From Psychroflexus maritimus (GTDB lineage: Bacteria; Bacteroidota; Bacteroidia; Flavobacteriales; Flavobacteriaceae), in the NCBI RefSeq assembly GCF_011089875.1, contig NZ_JAANAS010000050.1:116042-174411 (forward strand): DNA of 58,370 bases. Reading direction: 5' to 3'. The position numbers were made by a program, and so were the translations under genes. The notes under the pieces were generated by a model that searched no databases, had not been told where the DNA came from, and worked only from the letters and a program-made list of their open reading frames with translations. Shown here piece by piece: positions 7,212-16,443 of this stretch (the first letter of the stretch is position 1; every line of letters begins with the position of its first letter).

Positions 7212-8576
7212 TTAATAAGCTTTTTCTTCGCCTTTAAAAATATTGGATATAGTAAGTAAGATAATTTTTAAATCTAAAAAAATAGACCAGTTTTCAATGT
7301 AAAAAATATCGTATTTAACGCGATTTACAATATCGGCTTCGGTTTCAATTTCGCCTCTAAAGCCACTTACTTGAGCTAAGCCAGTAATACCTGGTTTAAT
7401 AAAATGACGTACCATAAATTTATCTACTTGTTTAGCATAAGTGTTGGTATCGCTAATCATGTGCGGGCGTGGGCCAACTACACTCATTTCACCAACAAAT
7501 ACATTGAAAAACTGTGGCATCTCATCTAAGCTAGTTTTTCTTAAAAACTGCCCTATTTTAGTTATGCGGCTATCATTTTTTTGTGCTTGATGCAGGTCGG
7601 CTTCCTTATTAGGAACCATTGACCTAAACTTCAAGCAATTAAATTCTTCATTTCCTAAGCCTGTTCTTATTTGTTTGAAAAAAATTGGTCCTTTAGATTC
7701 TAGGCGTATTAATAAAGCGATAAGCGGGGTAAACCAAGATAAGAAAAAAACAATGACAAAGCTAGCTATTAGTAAATCAAAAATACGCTTCTGAAATAGT
7801 TTGATGGAATCGTCTAAAGGTATATTTCTCAAGCTCAAAATAGGAAGAACACCATAATAATCTACTCTAAGCTTTTTAGAGAAAACATCTTTATTATCGG
7901 GTAAAAACTTAATCACAATTAGGTTATTATCTGCAAAATTGATTAGCTCATTAATGCACTGGTTATCAATGTTTGAAACTGAGCAATAAATTTCATGGAT
8001 TTCGTTTTCTTCTATAAAGCGGTATATTTTTTCTAAATCCTGTTTTCCTTTGTCTCCTCTACCAACAAAAAAAGTACGTTCATATTGATACCCATATTCT
8101 GGGTTTTCAACAAAAAAATTCTTTAATTGATAGGTTTTTTGCGAGCTTCCAATAATAATTGTTTTTCTGAAGTTTTTCCCATAAACACTTCGGTAGCGTT
8201 TAAGAAAATAAAACAAAGTAAACTTAGCCAATAAAATAAAGCTAAAGGAAAAAAGTAAAAAGACAATAATTAATCGATTTTCAACCTCTTCAAAAAAGAA
8301 TCTGAAAAAAGTAAAGACCATAAAAGCGAAAACTAAAAAATGCGTAATAGAAAGAGAGATAATTCTACTTACTTTAGTAAATCGGTAAACTTCGTAAAAA
8401 CTAGAGTTTAAGGAAAGTATTACCCAACCTGAAACCAAGGCAGGCGCTAACAAGGAAAACTGATTGAAATTAAACTGAAAGCTAAAGTAGGCAAATAATA
8501 AAATTAGAGCTAAATCTATGGTATAAGAAATAGGTCTGAGGTAAATGGAATACCTTTTGTTTCCAATAGTTTTCAT
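7212..8576 (-). CDS. Polyprenyl-phosphate sugar-1-phosphate transferase (initiating glycosyltransferase)
   Basis: The 454-residue protein has four hydrophobic segments in the first 135 residues, a central CoA_binding_3-like domain, and a C-terminal bacterial sugar transferase domain after a fifth membrane segment near 265-285. Recognisable motifs are KRIFDLLIAS, the QIRTGLGNEEF and KFRSM stretch, KTSLDEMPQ, VVGPRPHM and KPGITGLAQVSGFRGE. It starts glycan assembly by moving a sugar phosphate onto undecaprenyl phosphate at the inner membrane, as do WbaP/WcaJ-type enzymes. It is the last gene of the minus-strand polysaccharide run and lies 9 nt after the UDP-glucuronate decarboxylase gene. Confidence 0.95.
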   Translation of the reverse strand: MKTIGNKRYSIYLRPISYTIDLALILLFAYFSFQFNFNQFSLLAPALVSGWVILSLNSSFYEVYRFTKVSRIISLSITHFLVFAFMVFTFFRFFFEEVENRLIIVFLLFSFSFILLAKFTLFYFLKRYRSVYGKNFRKTIIIGSSQKTYQLKNFFVENPEYGYQYERTFFVGRGDKGKQDLEKIYRFIEENEIHEIYCSVSNIDNQCINELINFADNNLIVIKFLPDNKDVFSKKLRVDYYGVLPILSLRNIPLDDSIKLFQKRIFDLLIASFVIVFFLSWFTPLIALLIRLESKGPIFFKQIRTGLGNEEFNCLKFRSMVPNKEADLHQAQKNDSRITKIGQFLRKTSLDEMPQFFNVFVGEMSVVGPRPHMISDTNTYAKQVDKFMVRHFIKPGITGLAQVSGFRGEIETEADIVNRVKYDIFYIENWSIFLDLKIILLTISNIFKGEEKAY

Positions 8577-8585
8577 GCACTTTGT

Positions 8586-9572
8586 TTACTTTTGGATGTA
8601 CTTACTAAAGTCTTTATGTTCACTATAACGCAATTCTTCTTCAGTTAGTGTTTTAAAGTAGTCATAAGTAATTTTCATTCCTTCAGCTCGGTTTACTTGA
8701 GGCTCCCAACCTAGTAGTTCTTTAGCTCTTGTAATATCAGGTTGGCGCTGCATAGGGTCGTCTTTAGGCAGGTCTTTAAATATTATTTTTTGATTGGTTC
8801 CTGTAAGTTTAATGATTTCTTCAGCAAAGGCTAAAATGGTAATTTCGTGTGGGTTTCCTATATTAATTGGTTGGGCGTAATTGCTTAACAACAACCTGTA
8901 AATTCCTTCAACTTGATCATCTACATAACAAAACGAACGCGTTTGAGAACCGTCACCAAAAACCGTTAAATCCTCTCCTCTTAGCGCTTGACCGATAAAA
9001 GCAGGAATTACTCGTCCGTCGTTGAGGCGCATTCTTGGGCCGTAGGTATTAAATATTCTTACTATGCGAGTTTCTAAGCCATGAAAGGTATGATAAGCCA
9101 TTGTAATAGACTCTTGAAAACGTTTAGCTTCGTCATATACACCTCTTGGTCCAATGGTATTTACATTTCCGTAGTAATCTTCCGTTTGCGGATGAATTAA
9201 GGGGTCTCCATAGACTTCAGAAGTACTTGCTATTAAAATTCTAGCCTCTTTTTGTTTGGCTAAGCCTAGCAAATTGTGAGTTCCTAAAGAACCTACTTTT
9301 AGGGTTTGTATCGGGATTTTTAAATAATCTATAGGACTTGCAGGAGAGGCAAAATGTAGAATGTAATCTAGTTGACCAGGAACGTGCACAAACTTAGTAA
9401 CATCATGATGATAGAACTCAAAATTTTTGTTCCCAAAAAGGTGTTCAATGTTTTTTAAATCGCCTGTAATCAGGTTGTCCATACCCAATACATGATAACC
9501 TTCTTGAATAAATTTATCACATAAATGTGAACCTAAAAAACCTGCTGCTCCTGTAATTAAAATCCTTTTCAA
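8586..9572 (-). CDS. UDP-glucuronic acid decarboxylase (UDP-xylose synthase), TTG start
   Basis: The 328-residue extended SDR enzyme has the NAD motif GAAGFLG near residue 8, the ASPASP stretch, STSEVYGDP and the catalytic YDEAK. The order matches UXS/ArnA-type decarboxylases, which turn UDP-glucuronate into UDP-xylose. The reading frame starts at TTG 9572; an in-frame TAA lies 15 nt upstream and no ATG occurs before the nucleotide-binding motif, so TTG is the only plausible start. It would supply a pentose donor for the glycan made by this locus. UDP-glucose dehydrogenase, which makes its substrate, is not in the window. Confidence 0.92.
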   Translation of the reverse strand: MKRILITGAAGFLGSHLCDKFIQEGYHVLGMDNLITGDLKNIEHLFGNKNFEFYHHDVTKFVHVPGQLDYILHFASPASPIDYLKIPIQTLKVGSLGTHNLLGLAKQKEARILIASTSEVYGDPLIHPQTEDYYGNVNTIGPRGVYDEAKRFQESITMAYHTFHGLETRIVRIFNTYGPRMRLNDGRVIPAFIGQALRGEDLTVFGDGSQTRSFCYVDDQVEGIYRLLLSNYAQPINIGNPHEITILAFAEEIIKLTGTNQKIIFKDLPKDDPMQRQPDITRAKELLGWEPQVNRAEGMKITYDYFKTLTEEELRYSEHKDFSKYIQK

Positions 9573-9672
9573 AATGATTTTTTTAGTTTAAATTGTTCAG
9601 AAAGTAAGTATAATTACATTATCAAATCACTTTCTATTTCAATCTTTAAATTGTTAATTTTTTATAAAGAAA

Positions 9673-9680
9673 CAAAATTA
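9673..9680 (-). promoter_or_regulatory. Candidate -7 element for the decarboxylase/sugar transferase pair
   Basis: On the minus strand TAATTTTG matches TAnnTTTG about 100 nt upstream of the TTG start. No well-spaced -33 TTTG is visible, so it is only a candidate. Confidence 0.35.
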
Positions 9681-9801
9681 CAATAATTTAATCAACTTTT
9701 GAATTGTGCAATTAGCTTTGTTTTGATTCTTTTTGAACGAAACTTTCTGAGGTGAATTTTCTTAACTCAGTATCAAAAATATAAGTATGAAAAAGGAAGA
9801 T

Positions 9802-10797
9802 TTATAAATGAAAATCGGATGCTTTAACCGACTTCCAATGCTTTAATGAATCGGCAAATTCATAGTTAAATTGAAAATTGTTTTCCTTAAGATAAGCGGG
9901 TTCAATATGGGTTGGGAAGCCTGCTTTTTTTACGCGAACTGGGTGAATATCTGTGGTTTTTCCAAGTACTTTACTTAGCAGTTGAAGCATTGAAGCAATC
10001 AAGACCAAAATAGGAATAGGTAAAGAAAGTGTTGGCTTTTTAATTTGCATAAATTTTTTGACTTCGACAGTCATTTCATTTAGCGTAAGAAGGTTGTTTT
10101 CTGTGTAATTATAAATAATCAAAGGTTTATTTTGGTGCATTGTAAAGTTAATAGAATCAATGAGCCCATAAATATAACCATAAGCTTTTATAATGTCTCC
10201 TTTTCCTGGAATAATAAACGTACCTTTACTCAGGGTTTTAATCATTCGGTACACGTTTCCTGGGTCTCCTGGGCCGTAAATAACGCTAGGGCGAGCAATG
10301 ATTAATCTTCGGTTTTTATTATTGGCCAACCATTCTTGGTGAATTTTTTCGGCTTTTGCTTTTGAAATTCCATAAGGAGTTGCAGGGTTTAGTGGCGAAT
10401 CCTCCACTTTTTTCTCACGTGACTTTCCGTAGGGAGCAATACTACTAGTAAAAAAAATATTGTTGATTTGATGTTGCTCTGCAAAATCATTGATATGTTG
10501 AGCGCCTTTGAGGTTGGTTTCGAAATATTCATGTTCCTCATGGCCAGGTTCACGGTGAATAGCGGCTAAGTTAAAAATCCAAGAATCGGAAGAAAAATTA
10601 AACTCATCTAGTTGAATGGGTTGTCTAACGTCGCCTTGAATGAAATGAAGCTTATTAGAATGCAGGATTTGATCATCTCTATTAAAATCTTTTAAATCAA
10701 AGATGATGAATTGTTCAAAGACTTGTTTAGCCATTAAATCCTTCAACAAAAATTGACCAATGTAGCCTGAGCCTCCAAAAAGTATTGCTGTTTTCAT
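9802..10797 (-). CDS. NAD-dependent epimerase/dehydratase (extended SDR)
   Basis: The 331-residue protein has the Rossmann motif GGSGYIG at 8-14, an acidic Asp after the second strand (FDLKD), NLAAIHREP, TSSIAPYG and the catalytic YGISK near 143. This places it with GalE/WcaG-like nucleotide-sugar epimerases or dehydratases. The substrate cannot be named; the C-terminal half is divergent and carries a hydrophobic stretch (LSLPIPILVLIASMLQLLS, about 258-276) that could be amphipathic or membrane-associated. It sits in the polysaccharide locus, head to head with the GT4 gene across 50 nt and separated from the decarboxylase by 229 nt. Confidence 0.85.
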   Translation of the reverse strand: MKTAILFGGSGYIGQFLLKDLMAKQVFEQFIIFDLKDFNRDDQILHSNKLHFIQGDVRQPIQLDEFNFSSDSWIFNLAAIHREPGHEEHEYFETNLKGAQHINDFAEQHQINNIFFTSSIAPYGKSREKKVEDSPLNPATPYGISKAKAEKIHQEWLANNKNRRLIIARPSVIYGPGDPGNVYRMIKTLSKGTFIIPGKGDIIKAYGYIYGLIDSINFTMHQNKPLIIYNYTENNLLTLNEMTVEVKKFMQIKKPTLSLPIPILVLIASMLQLLSKVLGKTTDIHPVRVKKAGFPTHIEPAYLKENNFQFNYEFADSLKHWKSVKASDFHL

Positions 10798-10834
10798 TTT
10801 AAAATTTAAAAGGGCAAAGAAACAAAATTAATAT

Positions 10835-10842
10835 TACTTTTG
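10835..10842 (+). promoter_or_regulatory. -7 element very close to the GT4 start
   Basis: TACTTTTG matches TAnnTTTG and ends only 5 nt before the ATG at 10848. Transcription should therefore begin at or next to the start codon, giving a leaderless or near-leaderless mRNA. No clear -33 element is seen. Confidence 0.5.
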
Positions 10843-10847
10843 CAGTA

Positions 10848-11930
10848 ATGAAAAAACAGAAAGTACTACATATTACTGAAACTTTTGTCACTGGTGTTTA
10901 CACCTATATTAAAGATATTTGTGAATATTGTAATGAAATTGATGAAATTGAAAGTCATGTAATTTTTAGTGGAGAACGTGAAGAAACAGATCTAGAATTT
11001 ATAACTTCCGATTTTAAGGGATTAGCCCAATTGCACCAGGTACAAATGTCAAGGGAAATTGATGCGCTACAAGACTTCAAATCTACCCTCTCTATTTATA
11101 AGAAAATTAGGCAAATTCAACCTGATATTATTCATCTTCATTCATCTAAAGCTAGCGTTATTGGAAGAATAGCAGCAAGGTTATATGGAGAAGCCAAGGT
11201 TTTTTATACCCCGAATGGGTATTCATTTTTGAGGCAGGATGTGAGTAAAAACAAGAAGAAGTTTTACTGGTTAATTGAAAAATACACTCAAAAAATCTTT
11301 GGAGGAACAAGCATTGCCTGTGGTGATACTGAGTATGAACACGCAACTAAAATAAAAAAATCCTTTTTAGTGAGGAATGGAATTGATACGAATAGTCTAA
11401 ATCATATTCCTAGAAACATTCCTGCTCAAGTAAAAAAAATTGGAACTATTGGTCGTTTAAGTCCGCAGAAAAATCCTGAATTATTTAATGCAATAGCTTT
11501 AAGTTTTCCAGAAGTTGAATTTATTTGGATAGGTGGAGGCGAAATGCAAGACAAGCTTACAGCGAGCAACATCAAGTCTTTGGGTTGGCTTGATCGAGAA
11601 GATGCTTTAAAAGAAATAGCAAAAGTTGATTTGTATATTCAAACTTCATTATGGGAAGGTTTACCGTTTACCATTATTGAAGCTATGACTTTAGAAAGAC
11701 CTGTTGTAGCCACCAATGTTGTAGGAAATAAAGATGCGGTTTCTCACGGAGAAAATGGCTATCTCTGTGAAGATTTAAGCGATTTTCAAAAATATATTTC
11801 AGATTTAATTAAGCAACCTGAAAGTTTAGAAAAGATGAGTGCTAAATCGCTTGAACGAGCTAGAAAGTTATTTGATAGAAATCGTAATTTTAAAGATTTA
11901 ATCAATTTTTACTTATCCTCTTCCAATTAA
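10848..11930 (+). CDS. Glycosyltransferase family 4
   Basis: The 360-residue GT-B protein has an N-terminal acceptor half with ETFVTGVYTYI and DIIHLHSSKAS. The C-terminal donor half carries IGRLSPQKNPELF near 200 and the nucleotide-sugar motif EGLPFTIIEAM with VATNV downstream. Members such as WbpH-, EpsD- or PglA-like enzymes transfer a hexose or HexNAc from a nucleotide sugar to a lipid-linked chain at the cytoplasmic face. It is the only gene of the cluster on the plus strand, divergent from the epimerase and convergent with the GT2 gene 29 nt away. It may be expressed separately from its own leaderless promoter. Confidence 0.92.
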   Translation: MKKQKVLHITETFVTGVYTYIKDICEYCNEIDEIESHVIFSGEREETDLEFITSDFKGLAQLHQVQMSREIDALQDFKSTLSIYKKIRQIQPDIIHLHSSKASVIGRIAARLYGEAKVFYTPNGYSFLRQDVSKNKKKFYWLIEKYTQKIFGGTSIACGDTEYEHATKIKKSFLVRNGIDTNSLNHIPRNIPAQVKKIGTIGRLSPQKNPELFNAIALSFPEVEFIWIGGGEMQDKLTASNIKSLGWLDREDALKEIAKVDLYIQTSLWEGLPFTIIEAMTLERPVVATNVVGNKDAVSHGENGYLCEDLSDFQKYISDLIKQPESLEKMSAKSLERARKLFDRNRNFKDLINFYLSSSN

Positions 11931-11959
11931 ATTTGACTATTCAAAGGCTTAGAAATAAA

Positions 11960-12754
11960 CTAATTTTTCTTCTTAAGGATTCTTTTTAAACGTTCACTTA
12001 GTTTTCTAGAAACAAATAGTAACACAAAATTTCTAAGCAGACCAACAACAGGATAATACCCAAAATAAAAATGTTTTGTAATCACTCTTATTCTATTCCA
12101 AACTTGTCTTTTTCTTCGTTGGGTTGAAATTGAATTTGGATCAATTACATAGTTAAGAAGAATTTCTGGTAGGTTTTCTACTTTTTTCTTTTTAACTACA
12201 TTAAATATAAATGCATAATCTAAAGCCACATTAAAATTTTCTGGATAAAGCCCTACTTCCTCTAAAACACTCGTTCTAAAAACTACACTTGGATGAACAA
12301 ACATCAAATTAAAATACATTTTTTTCTGAATGGTTTCGTAATCTTCCGGATGTTTTAAAGTGTATTGAAAGTTAAAGTTTTCATCTACAATATTTACCCA
12401 AGTACCTAATAAATGAGTTTCTTTATGTTCCTCTAAATAAGCTAATTGTTTAGTAAAACGAAAAGGCAAACAGGTATCGCCTGCATCAAGTCTGCCCACG
12501 TAGCTGTAATTTCTTGACAAGATTAGTTGAAGTCCGGTGTTTGCAGCAATTTGTGCTCCTTGGTTAGTTTTTAAGTAGATAATTTCAAGGCTTCCTTGGG
12601 TATAATCAAAATCTGAATCTTGAGGTAAATGCTTGCTTCCATCATCTACTATAATTAAATCTACAGGAATATCTTCTTCAATAGAAGCCACACTTAGCTT
12701 TAAACCTTCTAAGTTGTTGTAATGGGTAATTAAAGTGCAGATTTTATTCTTCAT
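11960..12754 (-). CDS. Glycosyltransferase family 2
   Basis: The 264-residue GT-A protein opens with TLITHYNNLEGLKLSV, has the UDP-binding LIIVDDGS near 35, and carries GRLDAGD as its DXD-like metal motif near 90. The segment NVALDYAFIFNVVKK supplies the later acidic residues. It should add one sugar to the growing lipid-linked repeat unit. The C-terminus has a basic, weakly hydrophobic tail that could rest on the membrane. Its start overlaps the end of the polymerase gene by 11 nt, so translation is coupled with the upstream wzx-sulfotransferase-wzy run. Confidence 0.92.
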   Translation of the reverse strand: MKNKICTLITHYNNLEGLKLSVASIEEDIPVDLIIVDDGSKHLPQDSDFDYTQGSLEIIYLKTNQGAQIAANTGLQLILSRNYSYVGRLDAGDTCLPFRFTKQLAYLEEHKETHLLGTWVNIVDENFNFQYTLKHPEDYETIQKKMYFNLMFVHPSVVFRTSVLEEVGLYPENFNVALDYAFIFNVVKKKKVENLPEILLNYVIDPNSISTQRRKRQVWNRIRVITKHFYFGYYPVVGLLRNFVLLFVSRKLSERLKRILKKKN

Positions 12755-14168
12755 TAGTTGATGATAATTTTGAGTTGGTTTTTGAAATAAGCTGGTTTGT
12801 GGTTAAATAAATTAATAGCGCTAAGTTAATCCAAAGGACATAATCTCTAAATGAATCCATTTTTAACCAATTAAGGGAGGCGCCAACTAAACTGGTTAAA
12901 ATAATGATATAAATTAAGCTGTTTTTGTTTTTCTGAACAATTGCACTTATGCAAATGTATATGCCTATGATTAAAATAGCGACAAACAAAAGAAAGCCAA
13001 TTATTCCAGTTTCAGCTAATAACCGAATATAAAGGTTATAACCTGGAACAAAATTAGGATGTTTTTCATTGAGGTATTTAAACTTAAATTCCCAGTTATC
13101 TTCAGTAGCCCATTTAGGGTAATAATGAATGGCATGGTAAGACTGTTGACCAAATCCTACTCCCGTAAGCGGATGGTCTTTAAAAACTTGAAAATTAGCG
13201 TATTGAATACCCAACCTAGATTTATTAGAAAGTGAATGATCATCATCTTTTGTGCTAAAAGAAGTTGCTTTTTCATAGACGTAATTACCAATGCTTTTCC
13301 CTTTAATAAGAACTACTAAACTAAGGCCTATACTTGTAATCAATAGGACTTTTATAAGGTGAGGTTGAAGTTTTTTGATGTTGACAAAACTCAAGAAAAA
13401 AACAACAAACTGAACCAAAACAATGAAAATACCTGCTCTAGAACCAGAAAGTAAAGCAAACACAAGTACAAGTAAGCTGGGTAAATATTTCAGGAAACTT
13501 TTATGCGTAATGATATAACTTAACATCCACGGAGCTAATGTAACCAAGTAGGTAGCTAGTGATGGTGGCTCAAAAGTTGGCCCTGAAACACGACCCAAGT
13601 TTGTGTCGATAAAAGAATTAGTAAATGGAAAATAATCAAAAAGGTAGAGAACAGGTAATAGAAAACCCAGTTTTAATTTGACCACAGCCGTTTCAAGAAA
13701 AATATACACAGAAACCACGCCAAGTGATAATGTAAAAAACAACCTAATCCACTTGATTAAAGTCCCAACTGATTTTGTTCTAAAAGCATTATAATAAACT
13801 ATAAAAAAAACTATACTTAAGATGAATGCCAGGTACTGTTTAATAAATCTAAGAATTCCGTTGGTATGTTTAATCTCATTTTCGCTAATGCTCTTAATAT
13901 TGAACAAAAAACCAAGAGCAACCCAAACGAGAAAAGCGATGAGTAAAGTGGTAATAATATGCGTTTTAGGGAAATATAATTTAGAGGTGTATAGTGTTTT
14001 TACAATTAGAAAAATACCGGCTACACTAAAAAATATAATCGGTGCTTCACGGGCAAATTCGCCCATAAAACCAATGTATATTCCAGAATTAAAAGGAATA
14101 AAAAAGAAGCCTATTAAAACAAACAATAAGCTTAGGCTTAGACTATATTTTGAAGCTCTCTTTTTCAA
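12744..14168 (-). CDS. O-antigen ligase/polymerase family membrane protein (Wzy-type), TTG start
   Basis: The 474-residue protein has about 11-12 hydrophobic segments. Between them are the Wzy_C hallmarks: LLSGSRAGIFIVLVQF, and then a large external loop containing HPLTGVGFGQQSYH. Within the cluster the best reading is the polymerase that links repeat units on the outer side of the inner membrane; WaaL-type ligases share the same fold. Translation starts at TTG 14168; the in-frame TAA that ends the sulfotransferase gene lies just before it, and the next Met is only at residue 35. The spacing to the upstream gene is 6 nt. Confidence 0.88.
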   Translation of the reverse strand: MKKRASKYSLSLSLLFVLIGFFFIPFNSGIYIGFMGEFAREAPIIFFSVAGIFLIVKTLYTSKLYFPKTHIITTLLIAFLVWVALGFLFNIKSISENEIKHTNGILRFIKQYLAFILSIVFFIVYYNAFRTKSVGTLIKWIRLFFTLSLGVVSVYIFLETAVVKLKLGFLLPVLYLFDYFPFTNSFIDTNLGRVSGPTFEPPSLATYLVTLAPWMLSYIITHKSFLKYLPSLLVLVFALLSGSRAGIFIVLVQFVVFFLSFVNIKKLQPHLIKVLLITSIGLSLVVLIKGKSIGNYVYEKATSFSTKDDDHSLSNKSRLGIQYANFQVFKDHPLTGVGFGQQSYHAIHYYPKWATEDNWEFKFKYLNEKHPNFVPGYNLYIRLLAETGIIGFLLFVAILIIGIYICISAIVQKNKNSLIYIIILTSLVGASLNWLKMDSFRDYVLWINLALLIYLTTNQLISKTNSKLSSTNEE

Positions 14169-14174
14169 AAAGAA

Positions 14175-15083
14175 TTAATTTATAAATTTTTTATTCCAAT
14201 GACTACTATCAATCTTGTATTTATCATTAATTTTCCTAACGTCTTCTTGGCATTTTTCAATTAAATAGTTCTCTGCTTCTATACTTATTGGAGGAGCTGA
14301 TTTTTGGTAGTTAGCCATCAAACGTTCCTTTATTTTCTTCATTTTTGGGGTGATAGGAAGAAGGCTTTTAATTCCTGATCTTAGTTTTGATTGCTTTAAA
14401 AATGTTCGCGTAATCAAATTATCTTTATAAAGTCCGCCAGCGTTGTAGCGTTGCTCGATGTTACTTGGAGTAATTTTTTCAACTCCTAAAAATTCGTACA
14501 CCTTTAAAGCTGTTCGGGCTGTATCACTATTTAATTCCTCTTGAGTAATGATTAAGACATCTTTAAAAGCTTGTGTAAAAGCATCTACTTTATCAAAGTA
14601 AGTAGAATTAAAATGATAGTACCAAAAATCTGAAAATTTCTCTTTCTTTCTTTGTTCTTCTGCTTTTAATGCTTCATAAAAGCTCAAGTGCTCTCTTTTT
14701 TCTCTCTTTAGATGAAGGTAATTAGAATAAGCTCTTTTAATAGGGTCTCTAAGCAAGATAATTATTTTTGGTTCACCCAGCATTGATTTAATTCGAGGAA
14801 TTCTATCGGGGTGATTGATATAAGAAGGCGAAGCGTCTCCAATCATCTGCTGTTGATCAGCCTTTTTAAAAGCAGCTTGATAGGCTAATTCTTCAGTAAT
14901 CATGAACTTTTTTACTTCTTTATCGCCCGGTCCTTGATTAAGTTGAAGTAATTTATCTGAGGTAAAAAAATGCAACTCCTTTTGCGTAGGCATAAAAATA
15001 TCGGGATGTGCCTCCAAGTAATAATGTAAAGCTGTAGATCCGCATTTTGGAAAACCTACTACTAAAAAATTAGGTAATTTCAT
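14175..15083 (-). CDS. Sulfotransferase (PAPS-dependent, carbohydrate type)
   Basis: The 302-residue protein begins with the PAPS 5'-phosphosulfate loop in VVGFPKCGSTAL (near 8-19). It later has the 3'-phosphate motif IILLRDPIKRAYSNY with the conserved Arg and Ser near 108-121. This is the heparan sulfate sulfotransferase-like family (Sulfotransfer_1/3). It should move sulfate from PAPS to a sugar hydroxyl. Lying between flippase and polymerase genes in a tight run, it probably sulfates the lipid-linked repeat unit in the cytoplasm, giving an anionic surface glycan. PAPS-forming enzymes are not in the window. Confidence 0.92.
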   Translation of the reverse strand: MKLPNFLVVGFPKCGSTALHYYLEAHPDIFMPTQKELHFFTSDKLLQLNQGPGDKEVKKFMITEELAYQAAFKKADQQQMIGDASPSYINHPDRIPRIKSMLGEPKIIILLRDPIKRAYSNYLHLKREKREHLSFYEALKAEEQRKKEKFSDFWYYHFNSTYFDKVDAFTQAFKDVLIITQEELNSDTARTALKVYEFLGVEKITPSNIEQRYNAGGLYKDNLITRTFLKQSKLRSGIKSLLPITPKMKKIKERLMANYQKSAPPISIEAENYLIEKCQEDVRKINDKYKIDSSHWNKKFIN

Positions 15084-15107
15084 TTTCTTTTAAATTGTAT
15101 TTATTCG

Positions 15108-16406
15108 TTAATTTAAAAAAGTTTTTACTTTTTCTTTTCTATATACATAACTACTGGCGGCTATATTCCATAATACGGTTGTGGTTGCTGTAGCAAAAGC
15201 AGCCCCTTCCATACCGTAGATAGGGATAAGCATAAAGTTAAGTACAATATTAATAAGAACAGCCGAAATAAGTATAAGTTGTTGCGTGTTTTGCTTTCCA
15301 GTCATGTTCATGTAGGTGCCCACAGGCCCAAAAAACGCATTTACTATTTGGCCAAACAATAAAATATTTAATGCCCAATAAGACTGACTGTAATTTTCTC
15401 CAAAAAGGCCCAAAACATAAGTACCAAAAAACACCAGTACAATTACTACGGGGAGCGTTAATAAAAAAATTAGACGCGTTGATTTGCTTATAATTTGATT
15501 AATTCTACCTAATTTCTGTTCTTCATAAAATTGAGCTATTTGAGGAGCAATTACAGTATTAACAGCAAGTAAAACCAAGGATAAGCCCGTTGCAATTTTA
15601 ACAGCCACGGCGTAATAAGCAGTTAGTTCAAAGCCCTTTAACCTTGATAAAATAATAATATCTGTACTTTGTAATAAAATATACGCAATAAAGCTAATGG
15701 CCATTGGGTAAGAACGTTTAATAATGGCTTTTCTTGAAATAGAAAGAGCTTGATTAGGTGCTTCTAATTTTTGCAATTGAAAAATGACGTAAACACTACT
15801 TACAATAGCTAGAAAAACAAAATTTAGTAAAAATACCTCAACCAAATAAAAGGATAAATTGACAGAATAAATATAGATAGCCCCTAATCCAAAGGGAATA
15901 TACCTAATAATATTTTTAAAAACTTCTGAAGTTTTGATTTGTCCTAGGCTCCTTAGCGTATCAAAATTAAGCATCATTACAGCAAAAAAACCAAGACTAA
16001 GCACTACTTTAAACAAAAGTCTAGTAGTTTCTTGGTCGGCTATCAGTAAGTCAATAACCTGATTGGGGATGATGGAATAGAGTACAGCAAGAAGTACTGA
16101 AAAAACCAGAATAATACTCAGCATCTTGAAATAAACTAACCTTAGGTTATTGAGTTCGTTTTTAGCTTTTAAATACCCTCCATAATAAACAATTGATTGG
16201 TTCATTCCTAAAACGGTTAAACCACCAACAATTAGCAATACAGAACGCGTAAAATCATACTTTCCTACTAAACTAGCTTCAAAATTATTGGTAAGAAAAA
16301 AGGTGATTCCAAATAATAAAGAAACACCTAAAACTTTAAGTATAAGTACAATTAAGATGCTTAAGCTATTATTTTTACCTCCTTTTTTTTGGTTTACTAT
16401 TTTCAA
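15108..16406 (-). CDS. Polysaccharide flippase (Wzx/PST type), TTG start
   Basis: The 432-residue protein has about 12 hydrophobic segments and the general pattern of the MOP exporter superfamily, including VGKYDFTRSVL early on and the second-half repeat starting at KRSYPMAISFIAYILL. It should flip the undecaprenyl-linked repeat unit across the inner membrane for polymerisation. The start is TTG at 16406: an in-frame TAA stands directly before it, and the next Met is at about residue 68, beyond the first membrane helix. It lies 24 nt upstream of the sulfotransferase gene and 37 nt downstream of the chain-length gene, inside one likely transcript. Confidence 0.9.
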   Translation of the reverse strand: MKIVNQKKGGKNNSLSILIVLILKVLGVSLLFGITFFLTNNFEASLVGKYDFTRSVLLIVGGLTVLGMNQSIVYYGGYLKAKNELNNLRLVYFKMLSIILVFSVLLAVLYSIIPNQVIDLLIADQETTRLLFKVVLSLGFFAVMMLNFDTLRSLGQIKTSEVFKNIIRYIPFGLGAIYIYSVNLSFYLVEVFLLNFVFLAIVSSVYVIFQLQKLEAPNQALSISRKAIIKRSYPMAISFIAYILLQSTDIIILSRLKGFELTAYYAVAVKIATGLSLVLLAVNTVIAPQIAQFYEEQKLGRINQIISKSTRLIFLLTLPVVIVLVFFGTYVLGLFGENYSQSYWALNILLFGQIVNAFFGPVGTYMNMTGKQNTQQLILISAVLINIVLNFMLIPIYGMEGAAFATATTTVLWNIAASSYVYRKEKVKTFLN

Positions 16407-16443
16407 TTAGGCTATTCTATTTAAAAAATTTGAAGTAAATTAA

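Noticed and set aside
13822-14178. 118-residue plus-strand frame
   Set aside because: It is antisense to the Wzy-type membrane protein, which has clear motifs and proper spacing in its operon.
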